Shown piece by piece: positions 34,962 to 46,791 of a stretch of DNA of 64,000 nucleotides. The notes under the pieces were generated by a model that was not told where the DNA came from, did no database searches, and saw only the letters and a program-made list of their open reading frames with translations. Each line of letters begins with the position of its first letter. The first letter of the stretch is position 1. The position numbers and the translations under genes were made by a program. The DNA is from Sphingobium sp. AP50 (GTDB lineage Bacteria > Pseudomonadota > Alphaproteobacteria > Sphingomonadales > Sphingomonadaceae): the NCBI RefSeq assembly GCF_900109095.1, contig NZ_FNYZ01000003.1:124001-188000 (forward strand), given 5' to 3'.

Positions 34962-36104
34962 ATGAGCGGCGCGGCGTCTCACCTCGTCCATGGCATGGGC
35001 ATGGCGATGGAGGCCCCGACATGGCCTGCCATCACCATGGCCGATGCGGAGGCGGCGCTCGCGCATTTCCTGGCTGCGGGTCGGTTGATCGGATTGGACT
35101 GGCATTCGCCGCGTCCCTTTTCGGCTGCGACGCTGGCGCGGACCGACGGGGGCGAATATTTCCTGAAGCGCCACCATAAGTCGCTCCGCACACCGGCCGC
35201 GCTGGCGGAAGAACATGGCTTCATGGCGCATCTGCGCGCTGGCGGCGTGGCCGTTCCGGAGGTGTTGGAGGCGGCCAGCGGTGCCAGTGCGATCGGGCTG
35301 GGTGACTGGAGCTATGAACTGCATCGCAAGGCGCCGGGCGTCGACCTTTATCGCGATCGCCAGTCATGGACGCCGTTCCTGACGCATGACCATGGCTATG
35401 CGGCGGGGGCTGCTTTGGCGCGGTTGCATGGGGCGGCACGCGATTTCACCGCGCCGCCGCGTGGCCCGCATCCGCTGGTGAGCAGTTTCACCATCCTGCC
35501 TGCGCGTGATCCCCTGGGGGCGACGCAAGCCTATATGGCCCCGCGCCCGGCAGTGGCCGATTTTCTGGCGGATCAGCCATGGCGGCAGGAACTGGCGGAC
35601 CTGTTCGGAGCACTGGGGGAGGGGCTGTCCGATCGGCTGGAAGGACAGCCGTCGCTCTGGACCCATAATGACTGGCATCCGACCAATCTTCTCTGGTCGG
35701 ACGACGGCACGGTCAGCAGCATCTTCGACTTCGGGTTGGCGACGCAGACCTGTGCGCTGCACGATATCGCCACCGCCATCGAACGCTGCGCCATTCCCTG
35801 GCTGGAACTGGAAGGCGGCATATGGCGCGGCGTGGCCGATGCCGACGCGGCGCTTTCGATCCTCGCGGGCTATCGATCGGTCCTGCCGCTTGGTCGCGAC
35901 GATCTTGAGACGATCATCCGCCTGCTGCCGCTCGTCCATATCGAATTCGCCCTGTCCGAGGTCGATTATTTCGCCGGGATATTAACCGATCGCGATGCGG
36001 CCATGATCGCGTGGAAGGACTATCTGATCGACCATGCCCGATGGTTCCTGTCCCTGCCCGGACAGGCCTTTCTGGCAGAACTGCGCCGGGGAGCATTGGC
36101 CTGA
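34962..36104 (+). CDS. APH-fold small-molecule kinase in the thiamine operon
   Basis: A 380-residue aminoglycoside-phosphotransferase-fold kinase. The catalytic HxDxxxxN motif is H235-N-D237-W-H-P-T-N242 and the metal-binding D256-F-G follows. An N-terminal nucleotide lobe has YFLKRHHKS. The operon suggests thiamine or its alcohol precursor as substrate, in place of the unrelated thiamine pyrophosphokinase often found with such transporters. Antibiotic phosphorylation is not suggested by anything nearby. It starts two bases after the receptor stop and overlaps the carrier gene by one base. Confidence 0.8.
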   Translation: MSGAASHLVHGMGMAMEAPTWPAITMADAEAALAHFLAAGRLIGLDWHSPRPFSAATLARTDGGEYFLKRHHKSLRTPAALAEEHGFMAHLRAGGVAVPEVLEAASGASAIGLGDWSYELHRKAPGVDLYRDRQSWTPFLTHDHGYAAGAALARLHGAARDFTAPPRGPHPLVSSFTILPARDPLGATQAYMAPRPAVADFLADQPWRQELADLFGALGEGLSDRLEGQPSLWTHNDWHPTNLLWSDDGTVSSIFDFGLATQTCALHDIATAIERCAIPWLELEGGIWRGVADADAALSILAGYRSVLPLGRDDLETIIRLLPLVHIEFALSEVDYFAGILTDRDAAMIAWKDYLIDHARWFLSLPGQAFLAELRRGALA

Positions 36105-36676
36105 TGTCGCTTCTGGAAATCGCCGGCGTTGCCATCAGCTTTCTGGGCATCTGGCTGACCGCCAAACGCCGGATGCTGTGCTGGCCGATCAATTTTCTGG
36201 CCTGCGCGCTCTATTTCAAGCTGTTCCTTGATGTGCGCCTCTATGCCGACATGGCGCTTCAGGCTTTGTTCGGTGCTGCCATCCTCTATGGCTGGTTCCA
36301 ATGGGCGCAGGGCAGGAATGACGTAGGCGAAGTTGCCGTCGAACCGTTGCGCCCTGCGCGGGCATGGACGGGCCTTGCGATCGGCGCGGTCGGCGCGGCG
36401 GTGATCGGCTGGGGCACCAGTCGCTATACTGACGCCGCCTTGCCTTGGATGGATTCCGGGCTGAGCAGCTTCAGTCTGGTCGCGCAATATTGGACCGCGC
36501 GGCGCCATGCGGCCAGCTGGCTGCTGTGGATCGCGGTCGATATCCTCTATGTCGGCATGTTCCTCTTCAAGGAATTATGGCTGACGGCTGGCCTTTATGC
36601 GGCGATGATCATGCTTGCCATAGTGGGATATCGGCGCTGGCGGCAGGCGAAGGCCACGCTGTCCGAAGCGGCATAG
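36104..36676 (+). CDS. pnuT: PnuC/PnuT-family vitamin transporter
   Basis: A 190-residue inner-membrane protein of the PnuC family with about seven helices. Diagnostic stretches are WLTAKRRMLCWPINFLACALYF, YADMALQALFGAAILYGW and SWLLWIAVDILYVGMFLFKELWLTAGLYA. PnuC members carry nicotinamide riboside, while PnuT relatives carry thiamine by facilitated diffusion with trapping by phosphorylation. The TPP riboswitch and the kinase next to it favour PnuT. Confidence 0.85.
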   Translation: MSLLEIAGVAISFLGIWLTAKRRMLCWPINFLACALYFKLFLDVRLYADMALQALFGAAILYGWFQWAQGRNDVGEVAVEPLRPARAWTGLAIGAVGAAVIGWGTSRYTDAALPWMDSGLSSFSLVAQYWTARRHAASWLLWIAVDILYVGMFLFKELWLTAGLYAAMIMLAIVGYRRWRQAKATLSEAA

Positions 36677-36715
36677 GCAGCGTACACAGGCTTCGAACGT
36701 CCGGGATGGGGCGAT

Positions 36716-36757
36716 AAAGTGACAAAAGCACCGCAAAATGTGCCTGAAATTGTCACC
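36716..36757 (-). terminator. Nested hairpin, likely terminator of a minus-strand small gene
   Basis: GTGACAA (36719-36725) pairs exactly with TTGTCAC (36750-36756); inside, GCAC (36728-36731) pairs with GTGC (36740-36743). Read on the minus strand, the stem is followed by TTTAT and lies directly after the stop of the candidate small gene. It could equally end the plus-strand pnuT message. Confidence 0.45.
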
Positions 36758-36874
36758 TTATGTCGCCTTTGCCAATTCCGCACGGACCGCTTTTTCAGCG
36801 CGTTCTTTCTCGACAATCAAAAGAGTCGATCGCAGGATAAGGAAGCGCGATCCGGTAGGACAGGTCATTCCCAT
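36758..36874 (-). CDS. Putative 38-residue small protein
   Basis: The frame starts at ATG 36874 (or 36868) and ends in TAA at 36758. It encodes a short hydrophobic part (RFLILRSTLLIV) followed by a charged helix (EKERAEKAVRAELAKAT). Support is the position of a hairpin directly after the stop and the plausible helix. Against it are only moderate third-position GC and no known family. Confidence 0.3.
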   Translation of the reverse strand: MGMTCPTGSRFLILRSTLLIVEKERAEKAVRAELAKAT

Positions 36875-36945
36875 TCTCGACAGCCACATCGGGGCAGCGC
36901 GTTAGCCGGGATATGCCCGCGCCGACCGGGAAATCGCATCCTGCT

Positions 36946-36981
36946 ATGAGAACGCCTTTGTGACCCTTGAGACATTCTCAT
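36946..36981. promoter_or_regulatory. Inverted repeat ahead of module 3
   Basis: ATGAGAA (36946-36952) and TTCTCAT (36975-36981) are exact inverted copies about 50 bases before the aldolase start. The inner part GAGACATTCTC is itself a small palindrome. It may be a regulator site for module 3. Confidence 0.3.
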
Positions 36982-37031
36982 TGGGCGGCGGCGCCCCCCC
37001 ACTCTAAACAGGCCGGCAAAGGAGTAAATCC

Positions 37032-37823
37032 ATGGCCACTGTCCTGAAAGACGACCGTTTCCGCCAGTCCGATATCAGCGAAGCGGAGTGGAAGGTTCGC
37101 GTCGATCTCGCCGCCTTCTATCGTCTGTCGGCCCTCTATGGCTGGGATGATTTCATCTACACCCATATCTCGGCGCGGGTGCCGGGACCGGATCATCATT
37201 TCCTGATCAACCCCTTCGGCCTGATGTTCGATGAGATCACCGCATCCAGCTTGGTGAAGGTCGATCTGGACGGCAATGTGATCGGCGAGAGCGACTATGG
37301 TATCAACTATGCCGGCTATGTGATCCATTCCGCGATTCATGGCGCGCGCGACGATGCCCATTATATCGCCCATTTCCACAGCGCGGACGGCATGGCCGTA
37401 TCGGCCCATGCAGAAGGGCTGCTGCCGCTCAACCAGCGCGCCTTGTCGCTGATTCCGCGTCTGTCCTATCATGATTATGAAGGGGTCGCGCTCAATCTGG
37501 ATGAGCGGGAGCGCATCGTCGCGGACCTGGGCGACACGAAGATCATGCTGCTGCGCAATCATGGCACGCTGGCGCTGGGATCGACGCCGGGTGAGGCGTT
37601 CAGCGGCATCTATCATCTGGAGGAAGCTTGCAAGGCCCAGGTCCGCACCCTCAGCATCGGCCGCGACCAGGTGCTGATCGCGCCGGAAGAGGCGCAGGAG
37701 GAAGTGCGCCGTCAGATGAGCCGGGAGCGCAAGCCGGTGGAAGGCGCCAAATCCCATTACGACCTCGTCTGGGAAGCCGCCCTGCGCAAGGCGCAGCGTC
37801 AGGCACCCGGTTACGACATCTGA
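37032..37823 (+). CDS. Class II aldolase/adducin family protein
   Basis: A 263-residue zinc enzyme fold. Zinc-ligand-type histidines lie in AHFHSADG and LLRNHGTLALG, and substrate-loop stretches THISARVPG and HHFLINPFG fit the family. It has a good ribosome site (AAAGGAG). Relatives are fuculose or ribulose phosphate aldolases and methylthio-sugar aldolases. Its partner monooxygenase makes a sulfur-related role possible, but the substrate is unknown. Confidence 0.8.
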   Translation: MATVLKDDRFRQSDISEAEWKVRVDLAAFYRLSALYGWDDFIYTHISARVPGPDHHFLINPFGLMFDEITASSLVKVDLDGNVIGESDYGINYAGYVIHSAIHGARDDAHYIAHFHSADGMAVSAHAEGLLPLNQRALSLIPRLSYHDYEGVALNLDERERIVADLGDTKIMLLRNHGTLALGSTPGEAFSGIYHLEEACKAQVRTLSIGRDQVLIAPEEAQEEVRRQMSRERKPVEGAKSHYDLVWEAALRKAQRQAPGYDI

Positions 37824-37841
37824 TTTCCAAGGATATATTGC

Positions 37842-39191
37842 ATGACACAGCGTCAGCTTAAACTCGGCCTCGTCCCCACGGGCGTCGGCGGTCCCGGCGA
37901 CAGCAATCGCTGGCTGGACACTGATATTCCGGTCGACGCCAGCGTCAGCATCGACTGGTATATCGATGTGGTGCGTCAGGCGGAGGCGGCCAAGTTCGAT
38001 CTCGTCTTCATCGTCGACAGCCAGTTCATCACGGCGAATTCGCCGCCGCATTATCTCAACCGGCTGGAACCGCTTACCCTGTTGTCTGCGCTGGCGGTGG
38101 CCACCAGCCGGATCGGGCTGGTCGGCACGCTGACCACATCCTATAACGACCCCTTCAATCTGGCCCGCCGTTTCGCCTCGCTCGACCTGATCAGCAAGGG
38201 GCGTGCGGGATGGAATGTCGTGACCAGTGGGGACGCGGGCACGGCAGGCAATTTCAGCCTGCCCGAACATTTCGACTATGACACCCGCTATCGCCGTGCG
38301 GTCGAATTTCTCGATGTGGCCCGTGGGCTCTGGTCGAGCTGGGAGGAGGGGGCGCTGGTGCGCGATCGCGCGACCGGCCAGTTCCTCGATGCCGACAAGC
38401 TGCACCGGCTCGACCATCGCGGCGAATTTTTTCAGGTGGTGGGACCGCTCAACCTCCAGCGTTCGCCGCAAGGGGAACCCGTCATCTTCCAGGCGGGCGA
38501 CAGCGACCAAGGGCGCGATCTGGGCGCCACCATCGCCGACGCCATCTTCACCCACGCTGCCACGATAGAGCAGGGGCAGGCCTTTTACGCTGACCTCAAG
38601 GAGCGCGCCGTCCGTCAGGGTCGAGATCCGGATCAGATCGTCATCCTCCCCGGCTTCTCCGTCTATGTCGGCGATACCGATGCGGAAGCGCAGGCGATCG
38701 AGCATCATTATCGTAGCGTCGACCAGAGCTTCGATCAGGCGCTCGCTGAATTCGGCCGCCCCTTCGGCTGGTATGATTTCCGCCAGCATGATCCCGATGC
38801 GCCCTTCCCGGCCGAAGCGCTGGAGCATGCCAAGAGCAGCTTCTATACGCAGGCGAAGAAGGTGACGAATTTTGCCTTGGCACAGGGGCTGACCCTGCGC
38901 CAGACGGTGGAACTGCTTCGCGCCGGGCGCGGGAGCCCCTTTGTCGGATCGGCAGAGACGGTTGCCAATGAAATTCAGCACTGGTTCGAAGAGCGCGCGC
39001 TTGATGGGCTCAACGTCCATCTGGGCCATCCGGCGCAGTTCAAACGCTTTGTGCAGGAAGTCGTCCCGATCCTTCAGGCGCGGGGTCTGTTCCGTACCGA
39101 ATATGAGGCGGATACGTTACGCGGCAATCTGGGTCTCACCATTCCGGCGAGCCGCCATCATGCCCCTTCGGCCCATCGCGACGCGGCATGA
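37842..39191 (+). CDS. NtaA/SnaA/DszA-type FMN-dependent monooxygenase
   Basis: A 449-residue LLM flavin monooxygenase of the DszA/NtaA branch: RWLDTDIPVDASVSIDWY, ISKGRAGWNVVTSGDAG, PVIFQAGDSDQGRDLGA. Members use FMNH2 from a separate reductase to oxidise sulfones, chelators or thioethers. Context (sulfur island, redoxin next door) favours an organosulfur substrate. It follows the aldolase after 18 bases. Confidence 0.85.
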   Translation: MTQRQLKLGLVPTGVGGPGDSNRWLDTDIPVDASVSIDWYIDVVRQAEAAKFDLVFIVDSQFITANSPPHYLNRLEPLTLLSALAVATSRIGLVGTLTTSYNDPFNLARRFASLDLISKGRAGWNVVTSGDAGTAGNFSLPEHFDYDTRYRRAVEFLDVARGLWSSWEEGALVRDRATGQFLDADKLHRLDHRGEFFQVVGPLNLQRSPQGEPVIFQAGDSDQGRDLGATIADAIFTHAATIEQGQAFYADLKERAVRQGRDPDQIVILPGFSVYVGDTDAEAQAIEHHYRSVDQSFDQALAEFGRPFGWYDFRQHDPDAPFPAEALEHAKSSFYTQAKKVTNFALAQGLTLRQTVELLRAGRGSPFVGSAETVANEIQHWFEERALDGLNVHLGHPAQFKRFVQEVVPILQARGLFRTEYEADTLRGNLGLTIPASRHHAPSAHRDAA

Positions 39192-39281
39192 AACTATAAA
39201 AATTCATCGATATAGGCCGGGCAACACTCATTGGCGCAGAGCGGTGGGGGGCGTCACTATGATCCGGACCGCAAGGAGATC

Positions 39282-39947
39282 ATGATGGCGACACTTCTCA
39301 CCGCAACGCTCAGGGACCGTTTTGCCGCGCTGCAGGCGGAACGGGCGAATAGCTGGCCCGCCACGCAACTGGCCGCCAATGCCCGTCAGCGTCATATACT
39401 GATCGATCGGTTCGATCCGGCGGCAGTGGCGCAGGCGGGGTCTATCCTGCCGCCCACGGATTTCGACGATGTCGAGGGTGGCACGTTGTCGCTGGACGCG
39501 CTGACGGCCGAGGGACCGGCGGTGCTGATCTATTTCCGCTTCGCCAATTGCCCGGCCTGCAATCTCGCCTTGCCTTATTATGCCGAACAGCTGTTTCCTG
39601 CGCTGGCCGCCAAGGGCGTCCGCCTGGTCGCGCTCAGCCCGCAAAGGGCGGATGCGCTGAGGGAGATCAAGACGCGACATCGCCTGCCCTTCGTGGTGGC
39701 GACGGATCGGGACAATGGGCTTGCCCATCATCTGAGCATCACCTTCGAACCCGACGATCAGCCTTCGCCGCCACCCTCCGGCTGGATTGGCGAAGTGACT
39801 GGTACGGGAAGCTGGGCATTGCCACAGCCGACGGCCGCCATCCTCGGGCAGGGGCGGCAGTTGCTATGGCTGCAAGTCAGCCCCGACTGGCTCGATCGTC
39901 CGGAGGCGGACGCCATTCTTCAGGCTGTCAGGGAAGTCCTTTCTTAA
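39282..39947 (+). CDS. Redoxin-domain protein (AhpC/TSA thioredoxin-fold)
   Basis: A 221-residue peroxiredoxin-like protein with the CxxC-type site in FRFANCPACNLALPYY, and later VALSPQRADALREIK, VATDRDNGLAHHL and PQPTAAIL as in the PRX-like2/AhpC group. It may reduce peroxides or act as a thiol oxidoreductase for sulfur chemistry. ATG 39282 has AAGGAGA just upstream. It probably completes module 3. Confidence 0.78.
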   Translation: MMATLLTATLRDRFAALQAERANSWPATQLAANARQRHILIDRFDPAAVAQAGSILPPTDFDDVEGGTLSLDALTAEGPAVLIYFRFANCPACNLALPYYAEQLFPALAAKGVRLVALSPQRADALREIKTRHRLPFVVATDRDNGLAHHLSITFEPDDQPSPPPSGWIGEVTGTGSWALPQPTAAILGQGRQLLWLQVSPDWLDRPEADAILQAVREVLS

Positions 39948-39965
39948 TTCCTCCTGTCGCAGAAT

Positions 39966-39980
39966 TGCGAATCTGTCGCA
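39966..39980. promoter_or_regulatory. Candidate Fur-like operator before the DUF4198 gene
   Basis: TGCGA (39966-39970) and TCGCA (39976-39980) form an exact inverted repeat with five bases between (TGCGAATCTGTCGCA), about 75 bases before the gene. It shares TGCGAAT with the Fur-like site before acnA. Confidence 0.35.
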
Positions 39981-40056
39981 TTAGCTGTACGGCGACGTCG
40001 GTATCGAATCGACCGGATGGCGGCGATTTGCGACGAGGATAAGAAGGATAAGAGAG

Positions 40057-40689
40057 ATGCTGAAACAGTCGGTTCTGCTGGCGGCGCTGCTGGGTCTGGG
40101 TTCGGCGGCGCAAGCGCATGAAATCTGGGTGGAGCGTGATGGCACGGGGCCTGCGCGCATCTATCTGGGCGAACCGGGCGAGGTGCAGCCCGAAGGCGGC
40201 GATCCCGAGTTCGAGAAGCTGAAGGCGCCGCAGTTGGTGCCTGCGTCGAAGGCTGCGCAGGTGCGCAAGGCCGGCTATATCGAAGTGGCCGCGCCTGCCG
40301 GAGACGTTCGCGTCATCGACGACAGCGTGTTCGCGCCTTGGGGCGAAGAGGGGAAGAAGGAGGGTGTGATCTATTACGCTCGCGCCGGACGTGCCGAAGC
40401 CAAGGCCGGCCTGCCGCTGGAAATCGTGCCGACCGCCGCCCATGCCGACAGCTTCACCCTGATCCGCGACGGCAAGCCGCTGGCCGCGACCAAGGTGACG
40501 GTGATTTCGCCTGACAAATGGTCGAAGAGCTTCACCACCGACGCGCAGGGGCGCGTCACCCTGCCGCTGAAGGACAAAGGCCGTTTCATCCTGTCGGCCA
40601 CCCATGAGGAAAAGGGCGACCTGAGCCTGGCGGGACAGAAAGTGTCTACCCTCTACCACATGGCGTCGCTGACTTTCGTCAACGATTGA
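40057..40689 (+). CDS. Exported DUF4198 protein
   Basis: A 210-residue protein with a signal peptide (SVLLAALLGLGSAAQA) followed by HEIWVERDG, the usual DUF4198 start, and a second beta domain (SFTLIRDGKPLAATKVTVISPD, LPLKDKGRFILSATHEEKG). DUF4198 proteins are periplasmic, beta-rich and often linked with metal uptake or TonB receptors. The role is unknown. The Fur-like repeat upstream would fit metal control. Confidence 0.75.
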   Translation: MLKQSVLLAALLGLGSAAQAHEIWVERDGTGPARIYLGEPGEVQPEGGDPEFEKLKAPQLVPASKAAQVRKAGYIEVAAPAGDVRVIDDSVFAPWGEEGKKEGVIYYARAGRAEAKAGLPLEIVPTAAHADSFTLIRDGKPLAATKVTVISPDKWSKSFTTDAQGRVTLPLKDKGRFILSATHEEKGDLSLAGQKVSTLYHMASLTFVND

Positions 40690-40697
40690 GGAATGAT

Positions 40698-40728
40698 GCG
40701 GGGAACCTGAATGCATCAGGCTCCCCGC
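40698..40728. terminator. Bidirectional hairpin between convergent genes
   Basis: GCGGGGAACCTGA (40698-40710) pairs with TCAGGCTCCCCGC (40716-40728) with one mismatch, exactly between the DUF4198 and pirin stops. There is no long T run, but the site fits a shared terminator. Confidence 0.6.
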
Positions 40729-40735
40729 ACCTCAA

Positions 40736-41434
40736 TCAGGCGGCGTCGACCAGGACGATCTCGCTATCTTCGATCGCAGTGACGCGGATGACGTCGATAT
40801 CGCTGATCGCGGCCCCGTCGCGGGCGTTGACGCGAACATCGTCGATCTGGATCGCGCCGCTGGCGGGCACCAGATAGGCCTTGCGATCGCGCCCGATCGG
40901 ATATTCGGCGCTTTCACCGGCCTTCAGCGTCGCGGCGACGACCCGCGCATCGGTGCGGATGGCCAGCGCGTCATTATCATTGTCATATCCCGAAGCCAGC
41001 GTCACGAAATGACCGGCGCGGTCGCCCTTGGGGAAGGGGCGGGCACCCCAACTGGGCGCTTCGCCCTGACGGGTGGGGATGATCCAGATCTGGAAGATCT
41101 TCGTCGTCACATCTTCCCGATTATATTCCGAATGGCGGACGCCGGTGCCCGCACTCATCACCTGAACGTCGCCCGCTTCGGTACGGCCCTTGTTACCCAG
41201 GCTGTCCTCGTGCGTGATCGCGCCTTCGCGGACATAGGTGATGATTTCCATGTCGCGGTGCGGGTGCGGCGGGAAGCCGGTGTTCGGTGCGATCGTGTCG
41301 TCATTCCAGACGCGCAGATTGCCCCAATGGGTCCGCTTGGGATCATGATAGCCGGCGAAGGAAAAATGATGCTTGGCGTCCAGCCAGCCATGGTTGGCGC
41401 CGCCGAGGCTGTCGAAAGGGCGAAGTTCGATCAT
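40736..41434 (-). CDS. Pirin family protein (YhhW-like)
   Basis: A 232-residue double cupin. The N-terminal metal site has H57 and H59 (FPPHPHRDMEIITYV) and the downstream GTGVRHSEYN. Bacterial pirins of this type include quercetinases. A divergent LysR gene suggests inducible expression. The natural substrate is not known. Confidence 0.85.
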   Translation of the reverse strand: MIELRPFDSLGGANHGWLDAKHHFSFAGYHDPKRTHWGNLRVWNDDTIAPNTGFPPHPHRDMEIITYVREGAITHEDSLGNKGRTEAGDVQVMSAGTGVRHSEYNREDVTTKIFQIWIIPTRQGEAPSWGARPFPKGDRAGHFVTLASGYDNDNDALAIRTDARVVAATLKAGESAEYPIGRDRKAYLVPASGAIQIDDVRVNARDGAAISDIDVIRVTAIEDSEIVLVDAA

Positions 41435-41550
41435 GCTCTTGTCTCCATGCGGGGGCGGGATGCCGCCTCGCGTTGGAACCGTCTTTAGACCTTGCGCACT
41501 TTCCCGATCAGAGAGATAAAATAGGGTATTATGTTCGAGGAAATCGAAAA

Positions 41551-42480
41551 GTGAATAATCCCGGTACGCCGACTTTTGACCAGTTGCGCATCTTCCTGAC
41601 GATCGTCGATACAGGCAGTTTTGCCGCCGCCGGGCGTACGCTCAATCGGGCGGTGTCGGTGATCAGCTATGGCATCGCCAATCTGGAGGCGCAGCTGGGC
41701 CTGATGTTGTTCGAGCGGGAAGGGACGCGCAAGCCGCAACTTACCGTCGCCGGTCGGGCGTTGCTGGCGGAAGTGCGCAGCATCTCGCATGGCATGGATG
41801 GGCTGCGGGCCAAGGTGAAGGGGCTGCTCGACGGGCTGGAGGCGGAGGTCAATATCGCCATCGACGTGATGCTGCCCGCCGACCGGCTGGGCAGGGTGCT
41901 GCGCGCCTTCGCACGGGAATTTCCCACGGTGCAATTGCGCCTTCATGCCGAAGCGCTCGGCGCGATCACCGCCATGGTGCTGGACCGGGGCGCGGTGATC
42001 GGCATTTCCGGGCCGCTTTCCGCCGGTGTTGAAGGGATTGAGAGCATGGCGGCCGGGCTGGTCCCGATGGTGCCCGTGGCCGCACCGGATCATCCGCTGG
42101 GCCGTATGGACGCGATCGTGCCGGGGGCAGGGCGGGATTATACCCAGTTGGTGTTGACCGACCGATCGCGCTTCACCGAGGGGCGGGATTTCTCCGTCAG
42201 TAGTCCGAAGACATGGCGCCTTGCCGATCTGGGCGCGAAGCATGCGCTGCTGCGCGAAGGGATTGGCTGGGGCAATATGCCGTTGCCGATGATCGAGGCG
42301 GATCTGGTGGCGGGGACGCTGGTGCGGCTCGCCATGCCCGATCATCCCGGCGGCACCTATCGCTTTTCGGGCATCTGGCGGCGCGATACGCCGCCGGGAC
42401 CGGCCGCATCCTGGCTACTCGACCAGTTTGTCGCGCTGGGTCAGGATGACCGGGAGCCGGATGGATTGAGCGACGTCTGA
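41551..42480 (+). CDS. LysR-family regulator divergent from pirin
   Basis: A 309-residue LysR regulator: FDQLRIFLTIVDTGSFAAAGRTLNRAVSVISYGIANLEAQ is the winged helix and the effector domain follows. A GTG at 41551 is the most likely start, with GAGGAAA upstream. The frame is open far upstream, but that part does not look like protein. It probably controls the pirin gene from the 116-base gap between them. Confidence 0.8.
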   Translation: MNNPGTPTFDQLRIFLTIVDTGSFAAAGRTLNRAVSVISYGIANLEAQLGLMLFEREGTRKPQLTVAGRALLAEVRSISHGMDGLRAKVKGLLDGLEAEVNIAIDVMLPADRLGRVLRAFAREFPTVQLRLHAEALGAITAMVLDRGAVIGISGPLSAGVEGIESMAAGLVPMVPVAAPDHPLGRMDAIVPGAGRDYTQLVLTDRSRFTEGRDFSVSSPKTWRLADLGAKHALLREGIGWGNMPLPMIEADLVAGTLVRLAMPDHPGGTYRFSGIWRRDTPPGPAASWLLDQFVALGQDDREPDGLSDV

Positions 42481-42481
42481 T

Positions 42482-42518
42482 CCGGCTGGCTCGCGATCGC
42501 AAGCCAGCCGGTTTCGTT
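42482..42518. terminator. Terminator between LysR and katG
   Basis: CCGGCTGGCT (42482-42491) pairs exactly with AGCCAGCCGG (42502-42511) and is followed by TTTCGTTTC on the plus strand. It sits between convergent stops. Confidence 0.75.
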
Positions 42519-46733
<4,215 letters not shown>

Positions 46734-46791
46734 GGAGGGAGGTCGCCGACAGATGCGATCCGGTTCTATGATGGATTTTATGGGAGCAGGA

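Larger units (their letters stand above)
36677..37031. other. Intergenic region between the thiamine operon and module 3
   Basis: It holds a nested hairpin at 36719-36756, a possible small minus-strand gene at 36758-36874, and an inverted repeat at 36946-36981 ahead of the aldolase gene. No plus-strand gene is convincing. Confidence 0.6.

Noticed and set aside
34962..36104. Aminoglycoside resistance gene
   Set aside because: Fold and HxDxxxxN motif fit many kinases; the TPP riboswitch and PnuT neighbour make an antibiotic role unlikely.
36719..36949. Plus-strand 76-codon frame between pnuT and the aldolase gene
   Set aside because: No ribosome site, no motif, runs through a hairpin; codon use is poor.
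36901..37031. SAM-type riboswitch before the aldolase gene
   Set aside because: The sulfur context made it worth looking, but no SAM-I or SAM-II core sequence is present; only simple inverted repeats are seen.
41287..41550. Upstream extension of the LysR frame
   Set aside because: It is antisense to pirin and lacks LysR likeness; the GTG at 41551 fits the winged-helix start.
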